A stretch of DNA of 5,669 nt from Chloroflexota bacterium. GTDB lineage: Bacteria > Chloroflexota > UBA6077 > JADZDV01. A program made the translations under genes and the position numbers. Below, piece by piece: positions 1 to 5,669 of the stretch (position 1 is the stretch's first letter; each line of letters opens with the position of its first letter). The notes under the pieces are model-generated. The model saw only the letters and a program-made list of their open reading frames with translations, made no database searches and was not told the origin of the DNA. The stretch lies in NCBI GenBank assembly GCA_020850915.1, contig JADZDV010000383.1, positions 1-5,669 of the forward strand. Reading direction: 5' to 3'.

Positions 1-2361
1 GCCTCCCGCGCCCCCGGCACCGCCGGTGCCCAGGTCCCCGACTTGCACCAGGAAGGCTCGACGGTCCCCGTAGGGCGCAGACAGCGTCCACCTGTCGTAC
101 ACGGCGAGGACAGACCCGTCTCCCGAGGCGAGCCGCACGCCGCGCGACTCGGTCTTCGTCGTCTCCACGTCGAGGCGGGCAGAGAACTTGCCGGTGACCG
201 GGTCGAGGGTGCTGCCGAGGAGGTTCATCTGCAGCGAATCGCCCGTGGCCCCAGGCGCGGCTCGTTCGTGCCAAGCCACCAAAAATCCCTGCCCGTTGAA
301 GGCGACGTCGGCGGGAACGGTCGAGTTGACCCCGCCTCCCCCCGTCGGAACCACCAGGCCTGGATCGTCCTCCACCACCCCGTCCGGTCCCACGCGGGCG
401 GCCAGGATCCCGGTGTTGGTGCTCCACGTGACGACGAACTTCCCGGCTCCGAAGGCGACGCTCGGGCGAGACACATCGCCCACGCCAACCGTCATCGGGC
501 TGCTGTCGAGCAACTTCCCGGAAGCGTCGAGTCTAGCCGCCAGGATGTACCGCGTGGCGGTTCCGCTGGGGAAGGAGTCCCATACCACCAAGTACGTGCC
601 CTCCCCCGAGGCTACCCGAACCGTGGAGCCAGCGCCGGTGCTGGCCAGCGGGAACGACGCACCAAGGGTGGAGGCCCCGTTGGCCAGCGTGGCGGCCATG
701 ACTCGCCCTGTGGCGCTGCTCCCCTCGATCCACGCGACGAGCGCCCCCCCAGTTCCTGCGGCGATTGAGGGGGCGGCCTCGCGCGCAGCGCTCTGGAGGA
801 CGGGTGCCCCGCCAGCGGACTGTCCGGTCTCACTGACGCGCGCCAGGTAGATGTCAGACAAGTTGGACGATGCCTTACGCGAGTCCTCCCACAGCACCAC
901 GTAACCTGTGCCATCGAAAGCCGCGGCGGCGTGCCCCTGGGCGAGCTGCGCCACGCCCAGAGCCAGGTCCGCCCCGACAGCCTTGCCGTCGGCGCGGAGC
1001 ACGGCGGCGTACACGTCCCACGCGTCATCGGAGGAGGGAGAAGCGTCGCCGGAGCGCGCGTCTTCCCATGCGACCAGGGTCGTCGAAACCCCACGCGCCA
1101 GCACGGGGGCCCGCTGCGGGACCGCCACGGCGGCGATCGGCCCCCCCCCGACAGGCGACAACTTTCCGGCGGTGAGTACGCCTCCATAAATGTCAGACTT
1201 GGTGGCAGGGACCCGGCTGTCCAGCCACGCGACCAGACAACCACCCGACGCAGGTCGGCAGCCTACAGCGTGGGCGCGCCTGCGAAAGGCACCCGCGCCA
1301 CCTGGGGGGTCGGCCAGGACCAGGTCGGCAGCATCGATGGGCCCGGATGAGCCGACGCGCGCGCCCCGCATCTGGAGGGCCGTGCCATCATCCTGGTTCC
1401 ACGCGGCCACGAAACTCGACCCGTCCCATGACGCCGCCGGACACGTCGCGCTCCCAGCCACGGCCTTCGAAACGGTGCCCACCCCTCCCTGGGGGACGAG
1501 GTCCTTGGACACGCGCACCCCCTCCACACGCATGAGCGGAGGGCTGGTTGTGTGGCGGTGCCACAGCACCTGCAGCGCCCCGTCCGCGGTGGAGGCGACC
1601 TCGGGGCACTCGAGGTAGTCCGTCGGTGGCACCACTGACTTCGCGGGCGAGTCGACAAGCGTGCCGCCAGCCGACACCCGCGCCGCGAGCACGGAGTACC
1701 CCGAGATCCAGGTGACGACGAACTGGCTCCCGGTCCAGGCGACCCGAGGCGCACCGTACACATCGCTCGTCCCGAGCGACAGCGTCGCCCCAACCTTGCC
1801 CGACGCGCTGACCGTCGCTGCCTCCACTGCGCTCGAAGCCGACCATGCGACGAGGTACCCTCCGTTGCCGTCGGCCGCGATCTGCGGGCCCGTGCCGCCG
1901 GGCGAGAGCGTCAGCTCGACGCCGTCCACTGGCGTTCCATCGAGAGAAAGGCGCTGTGCCATCAGCCCACTCCCGTTGAAACCCTGGTACGCCACGAGCG
2001 CCCCCGAGGGGTTCGCTGCGATGGCGGGGTTGTGCGCCCTGGAGGTGGTCACCGGCCGCCCACCTAGGACCTCCTCGCCGGAGGCGTCGAGCTGCGCAAC
2101 CATGATCCGCCAGAGACTCTCATCCTGGTAGGCCCTCCTGTTGTCGGACCAAGCGACGAGGTATCCGCCCGCGGCGGGCGCCACGGCGGGCGCCTCCTGT
2201 CCGTAGGGTGCGGGGACACGCGCCGTCGACCCCACAGCGGTCTCGGCGCTGACGTTGAGTTCGGCGACGGTTGAGGCCAGGCTGGACGGCGTATCGCGCT
2301 CGGCGCAGGCCGCGCCGGTGGCGACTCCCATGAGCAGGCACAGCGGATTGAGCGCCCTCAC
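1..2361 (-). CDS. Exported propeller-like repeat protein, downstream paralogue (3' end outside window)
   Basis: An uninterrupted frame of 787 codons begins at a GTG and runs off the left edge, so the C-terminus is missing. I do not recognise a named family. Residues 1-19 look like a lipoprotein signal, with the lipobox-like T-G-A-A-C ending at Cys19. From about residue 56 to 775 the protein is a tandem repeat with consensus G-x-[YF]-L-V-A-W-x-D-x-R. Its anchor aromatic residues are W71, Y125, W173, W218, W267, W321, W379, W432, W491, W544, W594, W646, W697 and Y755. That is 14 units averaging about 53 residues, compatible with two seven-bladed beta-propellers. Cys368/Cys375 may form a hairpin disulfide. 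The last visible residues (LGTGGAGGAGG) begin a Gly-rich linker like the upstream protein's, so a MYXO-CTERM tail may follow. The GTG is preferred over the ATG at codon 11 because it has a strong Shine-Dalgarno, overlaps the upstream stop, and keeps the full signal peptide. The frame is sure; ligand and function are unknown. Confidence 0.9.
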   Translation of the reverse strand, partial: MRALNPLCLLMGVATGAACAERDTPSSLASTVAELNVSAETAVGSTARVPAPYGQEAPAVAPAAGGYLVAWSDNRRAYQDESLWRIMVAQLDASGEEVLGGRPVTTSRAHNPAIAANPSGALVAYQGFNGSGLMAQRLSLDGTPVDGVELTLSPGGTGPQIAADGNGGYLVAWSASSAVEAATVSASGKVGATLSLGTSDVYGAPRVAWTGSQFVVTWISGYSVLAARVSAGGTLVDSPAKSVVPPTDYLECPEVASTADGALQVLWHRHTTSPPLMRVEGVRVSKDLVPQGGVGTVSKAVAGSATCPAASWDGSSFVAAWNQDDGTALQMRGARVGSSGPIDAADLVLADPPGGAGAFRRRAHAVGCRPASGGCLVAWLDSRVPATKSDIYGGVLTAGKLSPVGGGPIAAVAVPQRAPVLARGVSTTLVAWEDARSGDASPSSDDAWDVYAAVLRADGKAVGADLALGVAQLAQGHAAAAFDGTGYVVLWEDSRKASSNLSDIYLARVSETGQSAGGAPVLQSAAREAAPSIAAGTGGALVAWIEGSSATGRVMAATLANGASTLGASFPLASTGAGSTVRVASGEGTYLVVWDSFPSGTATRYILAARLDASGKLLDSSPMTVGVGDVSRPSVAFGAGKFVVTWSTNTGILAARVGPDGVVEDDPGLVVPTGGGGVNSTVPADVAFNGQGFLVAWHERAAPGATGDSLQMNLLGSTLDPVTGKFSARLDVETTKTESRGVRLASGDGSVLAVYDRWTLSAPYGDRRAFLVQVGDLGTGGAGGAGG
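37..2196 (-). repeat. 14-unit propeller-like repeat array, downstream protein
   Basis: Residues about 56-775 hold 14 units with anchor positions 45-59 residues apart. Well-preserved units read YLVAWSDNR (W71), CLVAWLDSR (W379), TLVAWEDAR (W432) and YVVLWEDSR (W491). The third-strand motif is seen as S-D-I-Y-G-G-V and S-D-I-Y-L-A-R-V. The array is more regular than that of the upstream neighbour. It ends shortly before the Gly-rich linker at the window edge, so 14 is probably the complete count. Confidence 0.75.
1141..1149 (-). repeat. Nine-base G homopolymer inside the downstream repeat gene
   Basis: Nine consecutive G (C on the plus strand) encode Gly405-407 in a loop of the repeat array. 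The frame is open, and the repeat pattern continues correctly on both sides (CLVAWLDSR before, TLVAWEDAR after). The nine-base length therefore gives the full-length protein. A one-base change would cause a frameshift. Confidence 0.9.
2305..2361 (-). other. Candidate lipoprotein signal peptide (Cys19)
   Basis: The first 19 codons encode a short leader with Arg at position 2, a hydrophobic core (LCLLMGVA) and T-G-A-A-C ending at Cys19. This fits the permissive lipobox pattern of small residues before an invariant Cys, with no charged residue in the six positions before it. Gly at -3 rather than Leu makes it a weak lipobox, so ordinary signal-peptidase-I cleavage nearby remains possible. The sequence after Cys19 turns polar at once (A-E-R-D), as expected for a mature lipoprotein. 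Confidence 0.5.
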
Positions 2362-5264
2362 CGCGCCCCCCTTTCCGAGCTGCGCTGCCGCCGACGCGCG
2401 CGGAGGGCCGCCATGACGAGCGCCCCCGCCGCCAGCGCAGCTCGCCTGCCGTCGGAGTCGGCGTCCCCCGCGACGCCGCAGACGCAGCCGCTGTTGTTCA
2501 CCGCGACGTTGGTGGCGCCAGGAGCGGACGGCGCTCCGGAGCCGCCGCCGCCACCCACAAGTCCCGACCCCGCTCTACCCGCCGTGCCAGCCGTGCCGGC
2601 GCTCTGAGCGATCCCGGCGCTCCCGCTCCCGCCTGGTTCGCCGCCAGCGCCGCCACTGCCACCGGAAGTCCCGCTCGCCCCCGCGGACACCCCCGAACCT
2701 GCCTGGCCTGCCTGGCCCGCCTGGCTCGCCCCGCCCTTGCCTGTCCCGCCACTCCCCGCAGCCCCGCCGGCCTGCGTGCCACCACTCCCGGCGCTTCCAC
2801 CACCTCCAGCCCCAGCGCTGCCAGCGGCGGTGCCGCCTGCACCCGCCGCCCCTCCAGATCCGGCGGCGCCGAGCACGGCGTTCTGGCAGAGGCCCCCGGC
2901 GCACACGCCGCTCGTGCACTGACCCGGCGAGGAACAAGCGCCGCCGGGGCTGACTCCTCTCAGCGCTGCCAACTTCACCCGCATGGCCATGTAGGCGGGA
3001 TCGGCGTCGAACTGCTGGTACGCGACCACCCAATCTCCGTTGGCCCCCGAGGCCGACGGGAACATCGCCACCTCCTTGCCATCACTGACGTCCGTCAGGC
3101 CCTGGAGCGTGCCGCCCCCGTCGAAGAACGCCCCTCGAACGCGGGATCGGGCGTCGGGGGTGCTCCAGGCCGCGAGGAAGCCAACACCGTCGGTCCCGAC
3201 GGACAGCCTCCGAAGCTCGTCGATTCCGGTGCCCACGAGCAGCGCCTCGGGCAAGGCACGCCTCGCCGAGGAGACGGACCCAGCGCTCACCAGCGCGTAG
3301 GCTACAGTGGGGGTGGGCGTCTTCCCGTCCGCCCACACGACCAGGCAGCCCTTGTTCGGGATGCACGCGACCGAGGGCTTGGTCTTGTCCCACGCGCCGG
3401 CGGAGATCACGAACTCCGGCTCTGCGGCGCCGTCGGTCGCAAAGCGACGTCCGTAGATGTCCCTCGTCGTGTTCCCGTTGCGTCCGTCTGACCAGACGAC
3501 CAGCGACTTCTGGCCGTCGTAGGCCGCCGCCACATGCTCGACCGAGGCGCTGGAAGGCGTCAGCGGAGCCACGAACACCACGCCCTGGCCGTCCTTCCCC
3601 ACGTGGCCGACCTCCGTGCTCGTGGTGGCGAAGAAGTGACCAGACGGAGTTGCCGCCACGGCCGGCATACCGACCGTGGTCATCCCTGGCCCCATCGGCA
3701 CGCCCGCGGGAGACACGGCCGAGACGGCGTAGCCCCCGGATGCCGACGTGGCTGCTCCGCGCGTCACTGCGCCCACCGAGCAGGCTTCGCCCCTCTGAAA
3801 GGGCGGGCCGCCCACGACCAGGACGGACGGACCCTTGGGCTTGCCCGATGGTGCGTCGACCTCGACCGCACGAACGTCCATGCTGTCCGCCACCGTGGCC
3901 TCCGTGAAGAGCAACCAACAGGTGTTCTCTTCGCAGCTGAGGCATGGGCGGTACTGCTCTGCGCCGGAGGCGGCGACGAGCGTCGCTCCCGCCTGGGTGG
4001 GGGATCCGCTGTCCAGCACCGCCCGCGCGTAGATGTCCCAGGGGAACGACTGCCGAGCCATGGCAACCAGCGTGCGGTCCGCGCCGTGTGCGGACGAGAT
4101 GCCGCGCTGGAGGCCGTACGCCTTCTGGGGGACGATGTCGAGGGCGATTCCCTTGGGGTCCATGGGCGCTGTCGCTCCGGAGGGAACTCGGGCCGCGTAG
4201 ACGTCCCCGGCGCTGCTGGGTGGGTCGGCCCGCGAATCGACCCATGCAGTCAGCCAACCGGTCGGGGTCGCCGCCACCGGCGAGTACACCTGATCTCCAG
4301 CCTCCGCGGAGATCACGAAATTGCCGAACGAGGAACTGTCCGACCCGTCCAGCTCCTGCCCCTCCAGGTCGAGTTCGCCACCGTTGTTCCTCGTCTGGGT
4401 CACAAAGCAGGTCCCGTCGCCCTTGCATGCCAACCCGTGCGCGCGAGACACCTCGTCGCCGGCGATGACTTTGGGTTGCCCCAGCAAGCCACCGGAGGGT
4501 GCCACCCTCCGGACGTATCGAGGCCGATTCAGGCCGTTCCCTCCCATATACAAGACACGGAAGGCCGAACCGTCCCATGCGACGGCTGGGTCGTCGCCCG
4601 CCCCGCCGCCAGCGTCGCCGATCTGGGTTCCCAGCGAGTCAGCGACGTCGCCCTGAGGCGACACGCGGGTGCCATAGATCTTGTCGGCTCCCGGCGTCCT
4701 GCCGTCCCGCCAGGCGACGTAGAATGTGCCGCCGCCGAACGCGACGGCGGGGCCCGCCTGGACGCCGGCCGCTTTCGCCACCATCCGCGGCGCCGTGTCG
4801 AGCACCTTGCCGTCAGGGGCGACTCGGACCGCGACGATATCCTCTGTCGAGTAGTCCCCTTCGCTCCAGGCCACCAGGTAGATCCCATCCCCGAAGGCGA
4901 CCGCGGGTGTCGCGGGCCGGGACGCTGGCAGACGAATCCCGAAGGGGTCGAGCGGCGCCGGCGTCGGAGAGACACGCGACACCATCAAGGACAGTTCTTG
5001 CCACTCACGCCGATCTACCCACGCCACCAGCCAGTTGGTGCCGTCGAACGCCGTCGCGGGGGTGAACCGTGCTCGAAGGTTCTGCACCGGGCCGGTCACC
5101 GCAGGGGGCAGCGTGGTGCGGGAGCCGACGGCGACGTCGGAAGCCAGGAGGCCCTGGGTATCGCCCTTCTCGCCCGGTGCCAGGGCGGCGGCGAGACCAC
5201 CGGTGAGCACGCACGCCGACACAGCGGACAGGAGGGGGGGAAGTGGGATCCTTCGTGAGGGCAT
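2358..5264 (-). CDS. MYXO-CTERM surface protein with 14 propeller-like repeats
   Basis: This complete 968-residue protein is predicted to be exported and held at the cell envelope. Residues 1-29 form a Sec signal peptide: RR at 4-5, then a hydrophobic core ending near A-A-A-L-A. Residues about 65-770 hold 14 repeats of about 51 residues with consensus G-x-[YF]-L-V-A-W-x-D-x-R and D-I-Y-x-x-R-V. The anchor positions are W82, W133, W185, Y239, Q290, W341, M402, F453, A516, T547, W591, W644, W700 and Y749; units 9-10 are degenerate. A short Cys motif follows (C777, C783, C788, C793), then a Gly/Ala/Ser linker (about 799-917). The tail has C927-V-C929, a hydrophobic stretch (942-954) and an Arg-rich end, as in MYXO-CTERM signals. 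The ATG is the first start after an in-frame stop at 5358-5360, with no ATG, GTG or TTG between, although no Shine-Dalgarno is evident. The gene overlaps its downstream paralogue by 4 bases. Ligand and role are unknown; adhesion or binding is only a guess. Confidence 0.95.
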   Translation of the reverse strand: MPSRRIPLPPLLSAVSACVLTGGLAAALAPGEKGDTQGLLASDVAVGSRTTLPPAVTGPVQNLRARFTPATAFDGTNWLVAWVDRREWQELSLMVSRVSPTPAPLDPFGIRLPASRPATPAVAFGDGIYLVAWSEGDYSTEDIVAVRVAPDGKVLDTAPRMVAKAAGVQAGPAVAFGGGTFYVAWRDGRTPGADKIYGTRVSPQGDVADSLGTQIGDAGGGAGDDPAVAWDGSAFRVLYMGGNGLNRPRYVRRVAPSGGLLGQPKVIAGDEVSRAHGLACKGDGTCFVTQTRNNGGELDLEGQELDGSDSSSFGNFVISAEAGDQVYSPVAATPTGWLTAWVDSRADPPSSAGDVYAARVPSGATAPMDPKGIALDIVPQKAYGLQRGISSAHGADRTLVAMARQSFPWDIYARAVLDSGSPTQAGATLVAASGAEQYRPCLSCEENTCWLLFTEATVADSMDVRAVEVDAPSGKPKGPSVLVVGGPPFQRGEACSVGAVTRGAATSASGGYAVSAVSPAGVPMGPGMTTVGMPAVAATPSGHFFATTSTEVGHVGKDGQGVVFVAPLTPSSASVEHVAAAYDGQKSLVVWSDGRNGNTTRDIYGRRFATDGAAEPEFVISAGAWDKTKPSVACIPNKGCLVVWADGKTPTPTVAYALVSAGSVSSARRALPEALLVGTGIDELRRLSVGTDGVGFLAAWSTPDARSRVRGAFFDGGGTLQGLTDVSDGKEVAMFPSASGANGDWVVAYQQFDADPAYMAMRVKLAALRGVSPGGACSSPGQCTSGVCAGGLCQNAVLGAAGSGGAAGAGGTAAGSAGAGGGGSAGSGGTQAGGAAGSGGTGKGGASQAGQAGQAGSGVSAGASGTSGGSGGAGGEPGGSGSAGIAQSAGTAGTAGRAGSGLVGGGGGSGAPSAPGATNVAVNNSGCVCGVAGDADSDGRRAALAAGALVMAALRARRRQRSSERGAR
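2366..2376 (-). promoter_or_regulatory. Shine-Dalgarno of the downstream repeat protein
   Basis: Read on the minus strand, this purine run GGAAAGGGGGG lies inside the last codons of the upstream gene and ends four bases before the GTG at 2361; its AGG core is 8 bases from the start. Together with the GTGA start-stop overlap it supports GTG, not the internal ATG ten codons later, as the start. It also suggests coupled translation of the two proteins. Confidence 0.8.
2382..2492 (-). other. MYXO-CTERM-like C-terminal sorting signal
   Basis: Residues 925-961 show the three-part layout of MYXO-CTERM tails: a Cys motif (G-C-V-C-G, C927 and C929), a short hydrophobic segment (AALAAGALVMAAL), and an Arg-rich end (RARRRQ). 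In Myxococcus such tails direct proteins to the cell surface after processing by an intramembrane protease called myxosortase. An acidic spacer (G-D-A-D-S-D-G) sits between the Cys pair and the hydrophobic segment. The match is by eye. Confidence 0.8.
2514..2870 (-). repeat. Low-complexity Gly/Ala/Ser linker coding region
   Basis: This stretch encodes about 119 residues that are nearly all Gly, Ala and Ser with scattered Thr and Gln. It joins the Cys motif to the C-terminal anchor of the upstream protein. It is probably a flexible, wall-spanning spacer holding the repeat domain off the membrane. It contains imperfect short repeats: three consecutive Q-A-G units (2697-2723), and T-A-G-T-A-G-R-A-G further on. 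Its DNA is prone to length change by slippage or recombination. Confidence 0.85.
2886..2936 (-). other. Short four-cysteine motif before the linker
   Basis: Residues 777-793 carry the spacing C-x5-C-x4-C-x4-C with the core C-T-S-G-V-C-A-G-G-L-C. Similar short C...C-x-S-G-x-C-x-x-G-x-C motifs are common in secreted myxobacterial proteins, often just before a low-complexity spacer. It probably forms two disulfides that close the repeat region. No metal-binding or catalytic role is evident. Confidence 0.6.
2955..5072 (-). repeat. 14-unit propeller-like repeat array, upstream protein
   Basis: Residues about 65-770 consist of 14 degenerate units. Each has a first strand (P-x-V-A-F), a second strand centred on Y-L-V-A-W, then D-x-R, a third strand D-I-Y-x-x-R-V, and a loop with G. 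Spacing between anchor positions is mostly 49-56 residues; units 6-11 are irregular (61, 51, 63, 31 and 44). Cysteine pairs bracket the second strand in unit 5 (C280/C286), unit 8 (C444/C449) and unit 12 (C634/C640). The propeller fold is inferred from the four-strand pattern and copy number, not shown. Confidence 0.75.
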
Positions 5265-5528
5265 GGAGAGTCGTGGCGGTGGGAAGTCCGATGCAGCTCT
5301 GGACGCGGCGGACGAGCCCGAGCGGGGCGGCTCCGTTCGGACAACGACGGGGAGGCCTCACGCACCCGCTGCACTCTGCTGGCTCGGTGCGCGGAAGACC
5401 GCCACCGGTCGGGAGGATGCGCCAGCCTTGGGCGCCCTGGGAATCCGACGATGATCATACGACGCCTGCGGCGCGGCGCGGCAGGGCCACGAAGTAGCGC
5501 ATCATTCGGCTCAGGCCGTTCCCCCCGC
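5265..5528 (-). other. Non-coding gap between regulator and repeat-protein genes
   Basis: These 264 bp hold no gene I can support and should contain the promoter of the two-gene unit, unless it is co-transcribed with the regulator. On the minus strand I see a TATGAT hexamer (5452-5457), one base from the sigma-70 -10 consensus, but no -35 match about 17 bases upstream of it. It lies inside the palindrome ATGATCAT (5451-5458). A small dyad GACCG-N4-CGGTC lies at 5397-5410. Two short GC hairpins (5465-5485 and 5507-5518) lack a T-run and are poor terminators. The last bases before the downstream ATG (CGACTCTCC) contain no recognisable Shine-Dalgarno. Confidence 0.6.
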
Positions 5529-5669
5529 TCACCCTGCATCCCCCCGCAGCACCGCCGTCAAGCCCGGCCTGCTCTGCACGCCCAACCTCCGGTAAATCGC
5601 CATCACGTGCGTGCGCACCGAGCCGAGGGTGATCCCGAGCTGCGCCGCGATCTCCTTCTGTGCCAGCCC
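5529..5669 (-). CDS. LuxR/GerE-type regulator, C-terminal HTH fragment (5' end outside window)
   Basis: The last 46 codons of a frame enter from the right edge and end at TGA (5529-5531). The translation contains KEIAAQLGI and GSVRTHVMAIYRRLGV followed by Q-S-R, the hallmark of the GerE/LuxR DNA-binding domain. In that family the pattern is KEIA..L..S..TV..H...I..KL.V..R..L, with the recognition helix around S-V-R-T-H-V and the dimerisation helix after it. The segment upstream (the L-T-x-R-E-x-E-V-L part) and any receiver or ligand-binding domain lie outside the window. It therefore cannot be told whether this is a two-component response regulator (NarL/FixJ type) or another LuxR-family protein. 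It is co-directional with the two surface-protein genes, and 264 bp separate it from the first. It could regulate them, but the gap means that is not established. Confidence 0.9.
   Translation of the reverse strand, partial: GLAQKEIAAQLGITLGSVRTHVMAIYRRLGVQSRPGLTAVLRGDAG

Noticed and set aside
16..30. Perfect inverted repeat GGCACC-GCC-GGTGCC at the left edge
   Set aside because: It lies within codons for the start of the Gly-rich linker, is not followed by a T-run, and is explained by Gly/Thr/Ala codon composition.
1262..1330. Possible frameshift in the downstream gene, because an alternative frame reads PQVARVPFAGAPTL before a stop
   Set aside because: The GTG frame is uninterrupted, and its residues (A-H-A-V-G-C followed by C-L-V-A-W) fit the repeat consensus without any indel.
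2697..2723. Nine-base tandem repeats considered as a CRISPR or regulatory repeat
   Set aside because: They are three in-frame Q-A-G codon triplets within the linker, with no spacers.
3082..4578. A 498-codon minus-strand frame inside the same gene
   Set aside because: It is a shifted-frame shadow, Arg-rich and without recognisable motifs, while the 968-residue frame explains the same bases with repeats throughout.
3534..5258. A 574-codon plus-strand open frame antisense to the repeat-protein gene
   Set aside because: Its translation is Arg/Gly/His-rich with no domain, signal or repeat pattern. It mirrors a gene with clear repeats and sorting signals. Long antisense frames are expected where third positions are almost all G or C.
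5465..5518. Hairpins CCTGC...GCAGG (5465-5485) and CGGC-TCAG-GCCG (5507-5518) as a terminator for the regulator
   Set aside because: The stems are only 4-5 bp, neither is followed by a T-run, and such hairpins are common by chance at this GC content.
5455..5532. A 25-residue minus-strand frame whose GTG overlaps the regulator's stop as GTGA
   Set aside because: The overlap is suggestive, but GTGA arises easily by chance. The peptide is very short with no recognisable feature, and conservation cannot be tested here.
5096..5539. A 147-codon minus-strand ATG frame overlapping the end of the regulator and the start of the repeat protein
   Set aside because: It overlaps both real genes, is Arg/Pro-rich and covers the signal-peptide region in another frame; nothing supports it.

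Overview
The window comes from a very GC-rich genome and most likely from a myxobacterium (Myxococcota, perhaps the Polyangiales/Sorangium side). The strongest clue is the end of the central protein: a Gly/Ala/Ser-rich linker, a Cys-x-Cys motif, a short hydrophobic stretch and an Arg-rich tail. That is the layout of the MYXO-CTERM surface-sorting signal. The genus is inference; no rRNA or housekeeping marker is present.

All supported genes lie on the minus strand, so the window reads from right to left. At the right edge (5529-5669) is the last 46 codons of a LuxR/GerE-type helix-turn-helix regulator. A 264-bp non-coding gap follows (5265-5528). Next is a complete 968-residue secreted repeat protein (2358-5264). 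Its stop overlaps the GTG start of a second, paralogous repeat protein by four bases (GTGA). That second gene runs uninterrupted for 787 codons to the left edge (1-2361) and is cut off just as a Gly-rich linker begins.

Both large proteins are built from a repeat of about 50 residues with the consensus P-x-V-A...G-x-[YF]-L-V-A-W-x-D-x-R...[DK]-I-Y-x-x-R-V...G. I count 14 copies in each, some degenerate, which would fit two seven-bladed beta-propellers in tandem. Recurring cysteine pairs flank the central strand, as expected for exported disulfide-bonded proteins. The upstream protein should be exported and retained at the envelope through its MYXO-CTERM tail. The downstream protein starts with a lipoprotein-like signal and may carry its own C-terminal anchor outside the window.

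The 4-base overlap and a strong Shine-Dalgarno sequence point to coupled translation of a two-protein surface system. Its ligand or partner cannot be told from the sequence. I see no tRNA, rRNA, CRISPR array, insertion sequence or convincing terminator. The many other long open frames on both strands are by-products of high GC content.
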